NCBI GenBank assembly: GCA_012274445.1
Contig: JAAROD010000054.1
Location: 310,001-374,000 of the forward strand
DNA: 64,000 nucleotides
Origin: Sclerotiophoma versabilis
Lineage: Eukaryota > Ascomycota > Dothideomycetes > Pleosporales > Didymellaceae
Direction: 5' to 3'
Shown: piece after piece, positions 11,021 through 22,400 of the stretch
Layout: every line of letters begins with the position of its first letter
Numbering within the stretch: position 1 is the stretch's first letter
Made by a program: the position numbers and the translations under genes
The notes under the pieces: generated by a model
Told to the model about the DNA's origin: nothing
Database searches by the model: none
Seen by the model: only the letters and a program-made list of their open reading frames with translations

Positions 11021-14000
11021 ATGGCCGACGAGGAGCCCCAGCAGCCCACGCTCGAGCCCGTGTCGAAGCCGCTGGCGCTGATGTACGTTCAGATGCCACC
11101 CGCGAGACGCCAGAGTACTCACCCCCGGCTGCAGCCCCGTCGTGATCAAGGAAGCCGCGCTCGACTCGCCCACCTTCCGTGCGACCGCCGTCCACTTCGG
11201 CGACCAGATCGAGCTCGTCGAGCGATGGCTCGACGCGTACGTGCGCGCCACGTCGCGGCTCGCCTCGGAGCTCAGCACGCTGCAGGCCGCCGTCGACAGC
11301 TACGTGCAGGCCTCGCACCCGCCGCTGCAGCTGTCTGAGGCCATCCTCGACCACGACTACACGGTGCTCGCCCTCCGCCGCTTCGGCGAGGGCGCGCGCG
11401 AGTACTGGAACAGCACGTGCCGGAGCCTGAAGCGGGCCGAGACGAGCGTGTGCGAGCCGCTGCGCGCCTTCCTGAACAACGACCTCCGCGTGCTCAAGGA
11501 GGCGCGCAAGAACCTCGACACGACGCAGCGCACCTTCGACGGCGCCGTTGCCCGCTATGCCGCCCAGCTCAAGTCCAAGGAGGCCTCGTCGCTGCGCGAG
11601 GACGCCTTCCAGGTGCACGAGGCCCGCCGCGCGTACCTGCAGGCGAGCATGAACTTCTGCGTCCTGGCCCCGCAAGTGCGCCTGACGCTGGACAAGGTCC
11701 TCGTCCGCGTCATCCACGAGCAGTGGCGCGACATGAAGACGGCCAAGGACGCTCCCGCCAACGCCTTTGCTCTCGGCAACTCGGACATCGACCGCGTGCG
11801 CGGCTGGAGCAAGGAGATGGAGAACGGCGAGCGCGTCTTCAAGCGGGAGCTGCACCTGGCCCGCCAGCAGATCGAGCAAGCTGCCGAGCTGGCCGCCCGC
11901 CCGTCTCGGGACCTCGACTCGTACGCAGCATCCACCGTGGCCTACCTGGGCAACCCTGCGCCGTCCTCCGCCAACCTCCCCTCGTCCGCCAAGCCCGATC
12001 CCGCCAACGAAAAGGCCGAGAAGCAGGGCTGGCTCTTCCAGCGCACCATCACAGGCAAGCCCGCGAGGACCTACTGGGTCAGGAGATGGTTCTTCGTCAA
12101 GAACGGCATCTTTGGCTGGCTCACCCAGGGCACCCGCTCTGGCGCCGTTGAGGAGTCCGAGAAGATCGGCGTGCTGCTCTGTGGTATCCGTCCAGCCTTC
12201 CAGGAAGAACGGAGGTTCTGCTTCGAAGTGAAGACAAAGGATACAACCATCCTGCTGCAGGCTGAGACACAGAGCGACATCACCGAGTGGATCTCGGCCT
12301 TTGAAGTCGCCAAACGCAAAGCGTTGGAAAACACGTCCAAGGACATTCCCGCCCAAGGCGCTGTCGATGCTGCTTTCTCCATCAGTCCACCAATCGCCCC
12401 CGAGTTTGCTGCCAAGACGTCAGAGGGCCACCCTGCTCATCCTAGTGATGAAATTACCGGTCTTGATCGAGCAGAAACATCGCTCGGCATACCTGGAGGC
12501 GAAGCTTCGCGTGGTGCAAGCATGGATGTCTCGCGTCGAGCCACGGGTTTTGACAGAGAGGGCGAGCCAGGTAGGAGAGACCACGCTGCCAGAATCATGG
12601 AGAAGCTCGACCTGTCACGCAAATCGACGGCAGGTCCACAGCTCAGCGGAAGCAATCCTTCCTCAGCAACCGGCGGTATTGCTAGTCTCATATCCGCCAG
12701 TCTTGCTTCCGCCAGCCACAACATCGTACAAGTTGGGCAGATTGCCGCTCCCGCACCGGGCCTTCCAGATACTCGTCTTGTCATGGGCCAGACTCTCCCT
12801 TACACAAGTCTGTCGCCAAACACGCTCGCAAATCCGCCGGCGCCGACAAACCTCAGCAAAGCCGCCGTCGCCGTTAGTGGCGAACGAGGACTTGGCATTG
12901 GCAAGTCCGGCAACATGCCCGGAGGTCTCATGGCCAATCTGTGGGGCTCTGTCAACTGGGGCTACATGAACAAAATTGGCAAACCTGACGAGCCAGGGAC
13001 TCGCGATCGCAGCCTATCCGGTCCGCCAAGCCCCATCAAGTCGCCTCCTGGTCACTCCTTCGACATCAAGTCAGAGGCTACTGCAAACCAAGAGGCGTCC
13101 GCGAGCGCAGCTCCTGCAGCTCCTGCAGCTCCTGCCCATCGAAAAACAATCAGCCTTGGTGGAACCCTGAGCCGGCCCTCTACCTCGGAGGGGGAGTTCC
13201 CCAGCTACTACCCGGCTGCACTAAGGATGCAAGACGCCCAGTTCAGGATTCTTTTCCCTACTGTACCGCGGTCCGAGAAGCTCGTCTTGGTTTTCCGTGC
13301 TGTCTGGAACCCAACTGAGCAGCAGGAGTTCCCAGGTCGCGTCTATGTCACGACCAAAGACATATACTTCTACAGCAACCATCTTGGCCTCGTGCTTGTC
13401 ACGGGTATTGTCATGAGCCAGATCGATGAAGTTACTGCCGCACCCGGCAAGGACTGCGATTTCCTCTTTCTGCACTTCAAGGTGGATGCGAGGGAGGATG
13501 GCGCGACTAGGGTCACGGTCAAGACGTTCCTCGAGCCTCTGAAGCTCCTGCAGCGACGCCTCAACTTCCTAGTCCGCAACGCCACGACAGGCGAACAAGA
13601 ATGGGACGAGGCAATCAGAACACTCATCAAGATGGAAGCCGATGACAATCACCACTCAACAGGAGAGGAAGGCTGGGAAGAAATTTCACCAGACACACCC
13701 ATGGACCCTGGCTACGGAGGAAAGAACATCAAAACTAGTCTGCGCATTGATGGAAACTTGTTTGGCCCCTCTGGCGTTAACGCAAGCAAGAGCACAGCCA
13801 GGTTCAAATTACCGTCCCAGCCAGTCCTATTCGCTCCTGCTGGTATGACGCAAGTCGCAGTCGAGAAGGAGTACGAGATCAGCGCCAAGGGCCTCTTCCA
13901 CATTCTGTTCGGTGACAAGAGCGCAGTCTTCCAGCTGCTGTATAGGGAACGCCTGGCGAAGCGTATTGTCCAAGGGCCTTGGACAGCAACCGATAAGACC

Positions 14001-15238
14001 CATCAGCGTCGTGATTTCGATTACGAGATCACGGGCCAGAATGGCGCTACGGTCGTCATCAACGATTACCAGGTTATCGAAGTATTGAACGACCACCTCT
14101 GCTACGTCGTGTCAGATAGGAAGACGCCATGGTACCTGCCGGGACACGAACGATTCGTACTGCTCAGCAAGGTTGTCATCACTCATGTCTCGAAAGCGAG
14201 GTGCAAGCTTGCTGTTCACACCAAGATCGACTGGAAGCGCAACCCTCGCATTGCAAAGAAGCTCATTGAGCGTCAGGGCCTTCAGGACCTAGAGCTTGAG
14301 GCGCAAGATCTGGTCGATGTCGTCAATGATCAAGTCGCCCGTTTAGGACACAACAAAAACACTGTCAAAGTCACAAACATCTTTGGTCAGATTGGTGTGC
14401 AGACTCAGGCTGTGCAAATGAACGCAGAAGACATTCCGCCACCGAACCGTCCACGCAAGTTCAAGCTGAGGCCTACCACGACAGCCTCCTTCATCGCGCA
14501 GTTTGTCGGGAACGTCATCATCAGTATCCTGTCAACTATCATGAGCTGGGTGCTAGCAATCTTCGCTGGTCTCGGCAACGTCGCGTCTGCACACAAGCTG
14601 TTAGTCGTACTGCTGCTTTTCAGCGGAGGCGCAAACTTCTTCTACTCCTCCAAAGACAGCTGGGCATGGTGGAATGAGCGCAACGCTGCAAGCTACATGA
14701 CGCGCCTGGGTGTTGGGCCATCGAATAGCATGACCCGCTCGGTCTATCTCCGCGATATCGCTGAGGCTTTCGCCAACCCCAACGACACGAGCCTCGAACT
14801 CGCCCTGCCTACTGGTAGCATCTCCGACAACAGATGGTAAGTCGATTGTCTTTTCACGTGCGATTCATTGTGCTAATACCGACCAGCCACCAAACATTCA
14901 CACACCTTCTTGACCACACCGCCTCATCGCCAAACTCCTTCTACCACCCAACAACATACAGTACACGCCGCCTCGAGCGCACAAGACGCAACCTCGGCTC
15001 ACAGCGTCACGACTTACTTGTTGCACTGCGTGTAGTCAACCGTATTGAGCAGGAGGTGGTCGAAGCAGAGTATGAGCACTGGCTGCTGGATGAGACGCAG
15101 AAGTGCGCCAAGGCTGGTTCAATGCTGGACGACACAAAGAAAAACGATAGGAACGTACAGGCTTGGATGAAAGGGTATTGTGGGGATTGTGAGAAGAGCC
15201 TGCATTTGGTCCGAGAGGGAAGGAAAGGCTTGATATAG
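11021..15238 (+). CDS. SIP3/LAM family sterol-transfer protein (BAR-PH-GRAM-VASt)
   Basis: Three exons: 11021-11082, 11135-14836 and 14887-15238, giving 1371 residues. Both introns are about 50 nt with canonical ends, and the frame is continuous. Domains in order: BAR-like helical region (about 20-300), PH domain (about 318-420, starting KQGWLFQRTITGK), a low-complexity linker, a GRAM domain (about 720-800, GRVYVTTKDIYFYSNHLG), a VASt/StART-like lipid-binding domain (about 930-1110), two hydrophobic segments (about 1140-1166 and 1176-1192), and a C-terminal conserved block QRHDLLVALRVVN. This matches yeast Sip3/Ysp1 (Lam3/Lam1), which tether the ER to the plasma membrane and move sterol. Exon 3 would be missed by a single-frame reading, which stops at 14840 inside the GTAAGT donor. 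Confidence 0.9.
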
Positions 15239-15785
15239 CATGGAGATGCTACAAGATGCATATACTCGACGCTTGTACAGAAGAGCTTTGTGTTGAGCTA
15301 CCGGATTAACTTGCGTAGCGTGGCGCATTGGGTTACCTTTGAATTGGTTCATCCAGTAAATGTTGAGCTTCATACGGTCTTGAATGAAATGGTGTCTCAC
15401 ACCTGTAGCTTCAGAACCAACCGTGCCGGATAATGCTCTGTGACTGGATGGCCTTCTAATATTAGGGGATGGATGCTTAGGTGGGCAGAAAAGAGACAAT
15501 GAGCTGCGTAGCGTGGTTGTTAATGACCTTTAGAGTCGTACACACATTGCCCACAAGCGTGCCCTGGGTCTCCTCTTCTATACCCGCTCGACACTGGCAC
15601 TCTACGAATGTATTTGTTTGCCGTTTTTCACAAACGCGGTAAGCTATGTTGATGGCTTCTAGCTAATTTGCCGCCCACTGTCACCTTCACCTTGAGCTTG
15701 GGGTGCCCCGGCTTTGCACGCACACGAGCAGTGTTTGCGCTTCCGTTCCCGCCTCCTCACCTCTACCACACCATACCTACCCATC
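15239..15785. other. Spacer between SIP3/LAM and the ubiquitin-like gene
   Basis: 547 bp with no supported gene. It holds the 3' untranslated region of the upstream gene and the promoter of the next. Confidence 0.5.
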
Positions 15786-17101
15786 ATGGCTGTTCCGTTG
15801 CCCATGAAGCTAGACCGCAACCGCGTTGTGGTCAACAACGACCTCGAGATAACCTTCCGACGTACGGTGCGCGTTCCAGACAACCACCAAACGTCATATC
15901 TTCCCCCAGATCTCGGCCAGTTTCCGCTGAAGGCCGTGTCGCAGTATGCAAGCAAGATGCGCACTGAGATGAGTGCCAAAGGTGGCTTGTTCTTTCCCAT
16001 GTACCGTAAGTGTGCATAATACACCGCAGATTGAACATGTGCTTATACAAAGTAGAATCTGAGGCGATGTGGATGAGTTTCAAATGCAGCGGTACCCAGG
16101 ACTACATGATCAAGGTCTACGTCGGCGGCGTCAACGCCATCTCGGGTGAACCTGCTGCTGAGGACCTGGCCACCAAGTTACGTCGCCAGACATTGCTAGT
16201 CAAGCATGAGGATGATGGCGAGAACGCTTCACCGCTGCAGGACTACGTCGTGGTTCCTGGACAGAAGTGGCTGGATGGCATCGCTGACACAAACGGTACG
16301 GTGCGTCAGTTCGTGGCCATGCCCTTCGGGAGCGGGCACTCTGTCGAGTCTCAGGTGACCGGCAAAGACACTGCAGGTGGCATACAAATCGAAGTCACGC
16401 CCTACAACCCCCGACCAGTAGGTCCCATTCAGATCTTTGTGAAGACGCTTCGCGGCGACACGGTCATGTTCCAGGTGCACCCATGGTACACAGTCGATGA
16501 TCTCAAGCACCTCATCGAGCTCAAGGAAAACATTCCGTCTAATGAACAACGCCTCATTTTCTCGGGAAGACAGCTTAAAAATAATCGGATCCTATCAGAC
16601 TGCAACATAACGAACCATACGACTGTGTACCTCGTCCTCGGTCTCCGCGGTGGCGGTGGCGGACCCATGCCCAACCATCACGAGATGAGCATCGCAGTGG
16701 GCGGAAGGATTCACCAGAGCATCGTGGCCGACAACCTAGGTACAGAATGGCTGCCAGACCGTACCACCGTTTTCAACATACAGATCCTCAACTCGGTCTT
16801 GTACCCCATCGTTACAGGAGAATCGCCTCCGCGCCGTCCCATGACTGCGAAAGTCTACCAACGTCTCGGCTACTCCTTCTACAAGATTTACGAAGAGCCT
16901 AGCGGCATCCACGGTGAGTTAGGCGCTGTTCAGTCCGTTGCGCAGGTCGACGACGACGAAGACACGGATATGGAGATCAAGACTGCACCACTTCACTCTC
17001 GCTGTGTCGACCTTGTGAGCACTGTGTATCCTCTTCGCCGCTTCCGCACTGTCAGTGATATCAAGAAGGAGCTCAAGAAGGTTCACATTGCTTCCTTCTA
17101 G
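15786..17101 (+). CDS. Protein with internal ubiquitin-like domain
   Basis: Two exons, 15786-16005 and 16053-17101, with a 47-nt intron (GTAAGT donor, AAAG acceptor); 422 residues. Residues about 1-190 are a conserved N-terminal region (LPMKLDRNRVVVNNDLEITF, MSAKGGLFFPMY, ESEAMWMSFKCSG, IKVYVGGVNAISGE). Residues about 200-275 are strikingly ubiquitin-like: QIFVKTLRGDTV, the central IELKENIPSNEQRLIFSGRQL, and an LRGGGGG end. About 145 residues follow (TTVFNIQILNSVLYPIVTGE, YQRLGYSFYKIYEEPSGIHGE). I recognise this as a conserved fungal 'ubiquitin family protein' of unknown role. The Ub domain is internal, so conjugation would need cleavage after the Gly run; that is speculative. Confidence 0.8.
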
Positions 17102-17366
17102 TCTGCACGGATATCAGCTGCGTTGGCAGTCCGGTTGTCAAGTACAGAGTTGTACATTTCGCAATCGATGACATTGGGTTGGCGTTTGGCTCGGCAAAGA
17201 CTATCCTTTTGCGGCGTGAGGCGTTCAGCAGACAGGTCCTGGATAAAGGCTGAATGCAGGGAGTACCACGTCCAGACAGAATCTCAATCGAACGTTTCAT
17301 TTCCATCCTGCCTTTTATCCCCCATCCTCTTCTCCCAACCCGTCCTCGGAAATCTAGCGGTACTAC

Positions 17367-17653
17367 TCACTGGTCAGCACTCCCACTCCTCTCACTCCAT
17401 TCATCCTCAAAACCCACCTTGACAAACCCAATATCTGCCGCCTTCTCCCGAAACGCCTGACGACTCATATTGAGCCCATACTTGCGGATCAAACCCGCAT
17501 GCTTACGCTCCCCAGTAACAACACTACCAGAATCAGCACCAAACACAAAACACCATACTCCAGACCAGACCAGACGCGGAGGAAAACTCACCAGCTCCGC
17601 GAGCCCTTGCCGTAGGTGCGAGGACGCGAGTACCAAACGCTTTCGTGAGACAT
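17367..17653 (-). CDS. RPS29: 40S ribosomal protein uS14 (RPS29), three exons
   Basis: Exons 17653-17592 and 17523-17418, then probably a 48-nt intron (17417-17370, GTGGGT...CAG) just before a TGA stop at 17369-17367; 56 residues, as in yeast Rps29. The first exon encodes MSHESVWYSRPRTYGKGSRS, the typical fungal start; the second has GLIRKYGLNM and FREKAADIGFVK, the hallmark of the family. If the last intron is kept, the frame stays open and adds 16 residues. The protein sits in the head of the small subunit and normally carries a four-cysteine zinc site. Here only the first cysteine (split across intron 1) is kept; the other three positions read Thr, Ser and Ala, and two extra residues lie between the first site and GLIRKYG. 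The 3' end is the least certain part. Confidence 0.85.
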
Positions 17654-19488
17654 GGTGAAGGCTATTCGAGCACTTTTTAAAATCAGCAGAGCGCACAAAC
17701 CGAAGATTTTGAATACTGTACATTTAACTCGAGTCTGCGGTTTTTGCGAGGCTGCGAGGGGGGAGTGCGGGTTGGCAGGTTTTCATCTTTGCGTGGGGAG
17801 GGGGTGGATGGACGGTAATTAGTACCGTGATGGTCAGACGCCACGCGGGTACTCTCTCTAGCCACGAGCGATCGGACCGGTCTTTTTTTCAAATATAGCA
17901 TAATACTCATACTTTGCATGGAGTGTAGATGGGGATCTTTTATATAATGTCGACTTGTTCGAGGGATGGGAATCGTGGGAATTCAGAGTGGGCGAAGTGC
18001 TGGTCGTTTGCGCCGCTTACCTACCATTCACCCGACCTGGATATATTGTGTGTGTGTGTATGTGTTGGCATGGCGTATTTTTCCGGGTTGAGATGGACGG
18101 GGACAGGAATCTTTAAGTATCAGTATTACGGAAAAAAGACACTGCGTACAGCATGAGTTACGTGAATGTGCCGTTTGATTACCACCACACGCATATGTTC
18201 AATGTGCAGTTGCTACAAACAAAGACATTAGCGCAAATACAGTTAGAGCAAGACCTACAGCACGTCTAACACTACTAGCAACAATTCAACAGTATAGAAG
18301 ATAAACACGAAGTTCCGATGCTGCGCTTAACTAAATATACCTGTGTTTCCGTGATAAAGAAGCAGATTCTTCTAGATGCATGTACCTAAAGTTAAGCACT
18401 TTGTTATAGGACATAGCTAGCATACATTGTGCTTTTCAGCTAGGACTAGTAAGTCCTGACGGAGATGAAGAAGAGGAATTCCATAGATGCGAACTTTCGA
18501 ACCGAAGAGGACAACACTAGCACATAAGTTCTCTCTACACTGTCTGCAGGATTCTTTCATCAATCGACAGGCTACACTGTTCAAGTCAAGGAAAGTAGCA
18601 AGTGTGCAGAGTTTCACTTTTGATCGCGGCATGCTCGTGACGTTGCGCAGGATGGATAGCTCGTATATACGTGCTTTGCGCTAGAAACTGTCAAACCTTA
18701 AGACGTCTCATGAGGTGGATCAAGGTGAGATTCCGTGGATCCCTCCCACATGATATTTCAGAGTCCAACGCCATGGTGATGAGTCTCTGATGCACAATGA
18801 GTGTTGATGATTTCTTGAATTCGGGCGGCCACGCGCATTTAAATACAGTCAGAATGCTTTGAAGATGTGGAACCGCGCTCAGCTGTTTTGAGGAGCGACT
18901 ACTGCCATTATCCGACAGGTGGGTAGAACCTACAATAGAAGTGAGTAAGTCTCCAAAAAAAAAGTAGATGGGACAATGACCATGGTTGAAGGTTGATTCC
19001 AGAGTCTTGGTCATAACTTATTGCGGAATAACTGTTATTGCTATCTGATTCTGAATGTTGCGGCAAGCAACGCGGAGAGGCAGACGGAACATGAAACGTC
19101 TTCAGAGATTTAATTCTGGACGAGCATGGAAAACAGATATCATCCCTGTACTTTGGTTGATTCCTGCGGCTTAGAAGAGAGGAGAGAACATGTAGATAGT
19201 GTAAAGTTGTTTGGAGAATGAAAAGTGGGTTATGACATTGAAAAATAATGATTGAGCGCCGCGAGGTGTTTATATACCCTTCCGCGGGAGGAAGTCATGT
19301 GCTCTTGATTGGCAATACTGTAGGTCGATCTGTCTGTTGATTTAAAGCGGGAGACGGGAAGTGTAGGCGGCAACATCAGCAGGCCTTTCAGCACGGCGCG
19401 ACTAAGAAGTAGAAGGAGAAGACGGAGATGGAGATAACGATCTTGCGCGCATTACTACCTTACTCTACCCCCTACCCAACAGGACTTA
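17654..19488. other. Gene-poor spacer between RPS29 and EFR3
   Basis: 1.8 kb without a supported gene. It contains a short (TG)n run near 18047-18066. On the minus strand a TATATAAA-type box near 19270 is followed by a pyrimidine-rich leader-like stretch, but the only downstream frame (18691-19014, 107 codons) shows no domain. It might be a non-coding transcript; I cannot support more. Confidence 0.4.
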
Positions 19489-22400
19489 TCAATACGGCGC
19501 CTTCCCCAGCCCCTCACCACCCACACTCAAGTCATCGTCTTCATCATCCAATCCGATGTCGCCCAACAAGTCGTCAACATTGATCGCCTTCGCCTCACTC
19601 CCCCTATGTTGTCTGTTCCCGCTGCGGCCCCTGCTAACACCACTCTTGACACTCCTGCTCTTCTGCACGCCACCCGAAACCGAAGTGCCGTTGATGTGCT
19701 GACTTGCCGGCTCTGCAAAGTCGATGTGGCCACCTTCCCTAGTTGCTGCAGAGGTTGCGGTAGGGGGTGTAGTCTGCCCATGGAAGTCTGCAGGGATGGC
19801 GGGAACGGGAGGGATGACGTCGCCTGCGAGGGTTGTGAAGTACTGACCTCCAATACTACTTGCAGATGCAGAGGTGTCAGTTTGGGCAGTCATCGGCCGC
19901 GGTGTGAGCGTCGCTGCCGGCGTTCCTGGATCTTCAGTTCCAGCACCACCAATGAAAGATTGTCTAGCCGCGCGCTCGCGCGCAAGCGCTTCGTGTGTCG
20001 TGGTGAAGCTTGCATCGCTGAGCGAGTGGGTGCTGACCATACTGTCTGTCTCTTCGTCGTCTTCACGGCGCGTCGGCGGGCGCATACTATAACTCGTCCT
20101 CGGTGCGCCGCCAGAGCCACTCAACGCCCTCTTCAAATCATCGACCCTCACCGTGCTCCTTAGACTCGATCTGCTCCTAGGCGTCTCATTCCCGTTTCCG
20201 CAGTTCTCACTTGGACTCCTTCGCCTTTGTGGTGATAGCCGCCCAACGAGTCCGTACGCCAGACTCGGCGGACGGGAGTGTGCTCTCCGCGGACTCTGGC
20301 TCGGCGAGTTACCAGTACTGTCCAACTCGCCGTTGGGTATGCGAAGACCCATGTAGTTGCGGTTCCCTGTGTACTGAGTCCCACTTCTGCTGCCGGAGAT
20401 GGAGGCGCTAGACGAGCCCTTGGTGTTGGCAGCGAGGCATTGATCACGCGTCCAGTCGGCGAGGAGATCTTCACGGACCTTAAACGGGATGGTGGGCGCA
20501 GAGAGGATGTTGTTGGTTTCGATGGTGGGCGGTTGATGGATCACGGGAAGTCCAGAGTAGGAAGATGCGGACATCGAGCGGCCAGGTGAGCCGGGCGGAG
20601 AAGAGGGAGGTGAGTATAGGGAATTTGAGTAGCCTTCAGAGATCTTCTCGACAAGGGCGTCACGGTTGTCGAATGGTATCAGCGACTCGGATTGAACGAC
20701 CGAAGCGGGAAGTTGTGAAAGACTGGGGTGCGGAGTGTCGATGCGGTCGACTGCCATGGGGGGTACTCGGATGCTCTTGAGCCATAGGCCGTGGTTGTTG
20801 CGCCGTGTGATCTCGTTGTGTATCGTGCGGCCAATGGCGGATGTCTCAAAGTCGAAAGCAATGCTGAGAGCCCACAGATAGCCGTGCACGAGACTGCCTA
20901 TCCGTACCTTCGCTGCGGGCTCTTCAACCGCTGCAATCTCTTCCTGCAGTCGCATGATCATCGGTAGTCCGCTCCGTGCAGCATTGACTCCCAATCGCTC
21001 AATCAGTGTCGCAAGAAGGAGGTGTAGAAGCAGGTAGTCCGCCTCTGAATCGACAAACTGCAGCGCGTTCTCGTACACAGCCAAGTGCAGGAGGGGCAAG
21101 AAGCTGTTCATTCCCGGTTTTGGTGACTTCTCCCGCTGCGACGCAGTCGACACGGCGCGCTTGGCCAGTCCGCCCTTGTCGTGATCGCTGTCTTTCCTGC
21201 GGTAGTTGTCCACAATCCTCAAATCCTGCTTCGTCTTTTCCAAGTTCAGCCAAGTGATCAAAGCATCGACATATGTTTTCCGGACGGTCCCACTAGGATC
21301 GCGCAAAAGCCATTGTGTGCCCTCCCACACGGTCACGGTCACCCTACTGCGTGCTACTGATGCTGAGGAGCCATCGGGCCGGCGTGCGTTTGCGGTCTTG
21401 ATGATGGCTTTGACGGCCTCGAGCGCCGTCACTCGCGCGGTTTCGAACGAGAAGAATCTGTCAACGTGTGTCTTCTCTCGCAGGCTGCCTGAAGTGGCGA
21501 CTGCATCGATCGCCTCCTCTGGGTTTTCTATCGCTTCTGCGGTCGTGGTGGATGTGGGTGAGGGCTTTAGCCGGCTGAGGATGGCTTCAACCATGTCCGA
21601 GATCTGGTCGGTGTAGTAAACGTGTGTAGCCAGATCAGCCATGCATCTGCGTACGGTATCGAGCAGTTGTACTCTCGACTGCGAAGGCTCCTTGACAACC
21701 TCCATGACGACACCGACGTTGTTACTCGGGGCCTGCCCCTCCAAGCTCTTCTCTGACAGCACCGAGGTTGTCTGCTGGTGGTGGGGCAATATGCTCGATC
21801 CAGGTCCGCCGAGCTGAAGAAGTAACAATGTGTGAGAAATAAGGCCAACCAAGACATCCATGACGCTGAGCCCGATGAAATTGATGGTGGAGCTCAGGAG
21901 GTAATCGATGATGGCTGCGAGCACCAATTGACGATGGACGTCGTCTTCAACAATGGGGCTGCGCACAAGGGCCTCAACGACGACGACGAGGATTGCGTAT
22001 CGATCCTGTACAGGTGCCCATGTGCAGATGATGGCCATCAGCTTTGTCGCCCAGTTCTCATTCGGACTATGTGGCCCCTTGACTTTTGCGCCGACGAACT
22101 TGAGCACGGCAGAGGTCGCAAGACGCAGCTGTCCACGGTTGACGCCCTGGAAGATGTTCCTCAGAGCCTGCAGCGCCAGCACGCCGACCTTTTCCTCCGC
22201 CAGCTTATCCGCATCTTCCGTCGTGCCCGACGCAGCGACCGGATCGCCGCCCTCCTCTTCCTCGTTCGTGCTCGTCCGCGCAGCCGCGGACACGCTCTTC
22301 CGCCGAATGAGCGCGAGCTCCTTGTCATGAGCCTCACTGTCTTTATCCCTCAACTCCAAGCGCGTCAAGTACGCGCCGCTCTCTGCGTAGATGTTGTCCA

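Noticed and set aside
10650..12356. 568-codon open frame on the minus strand across the SIP3/LAM start
   Set aside because: It is the antisense of GC-rich SIP3/LAM coding sequence; it is low-complexity (Leu/Ala/Arg/Gly), has no domain and no promoter of its own.
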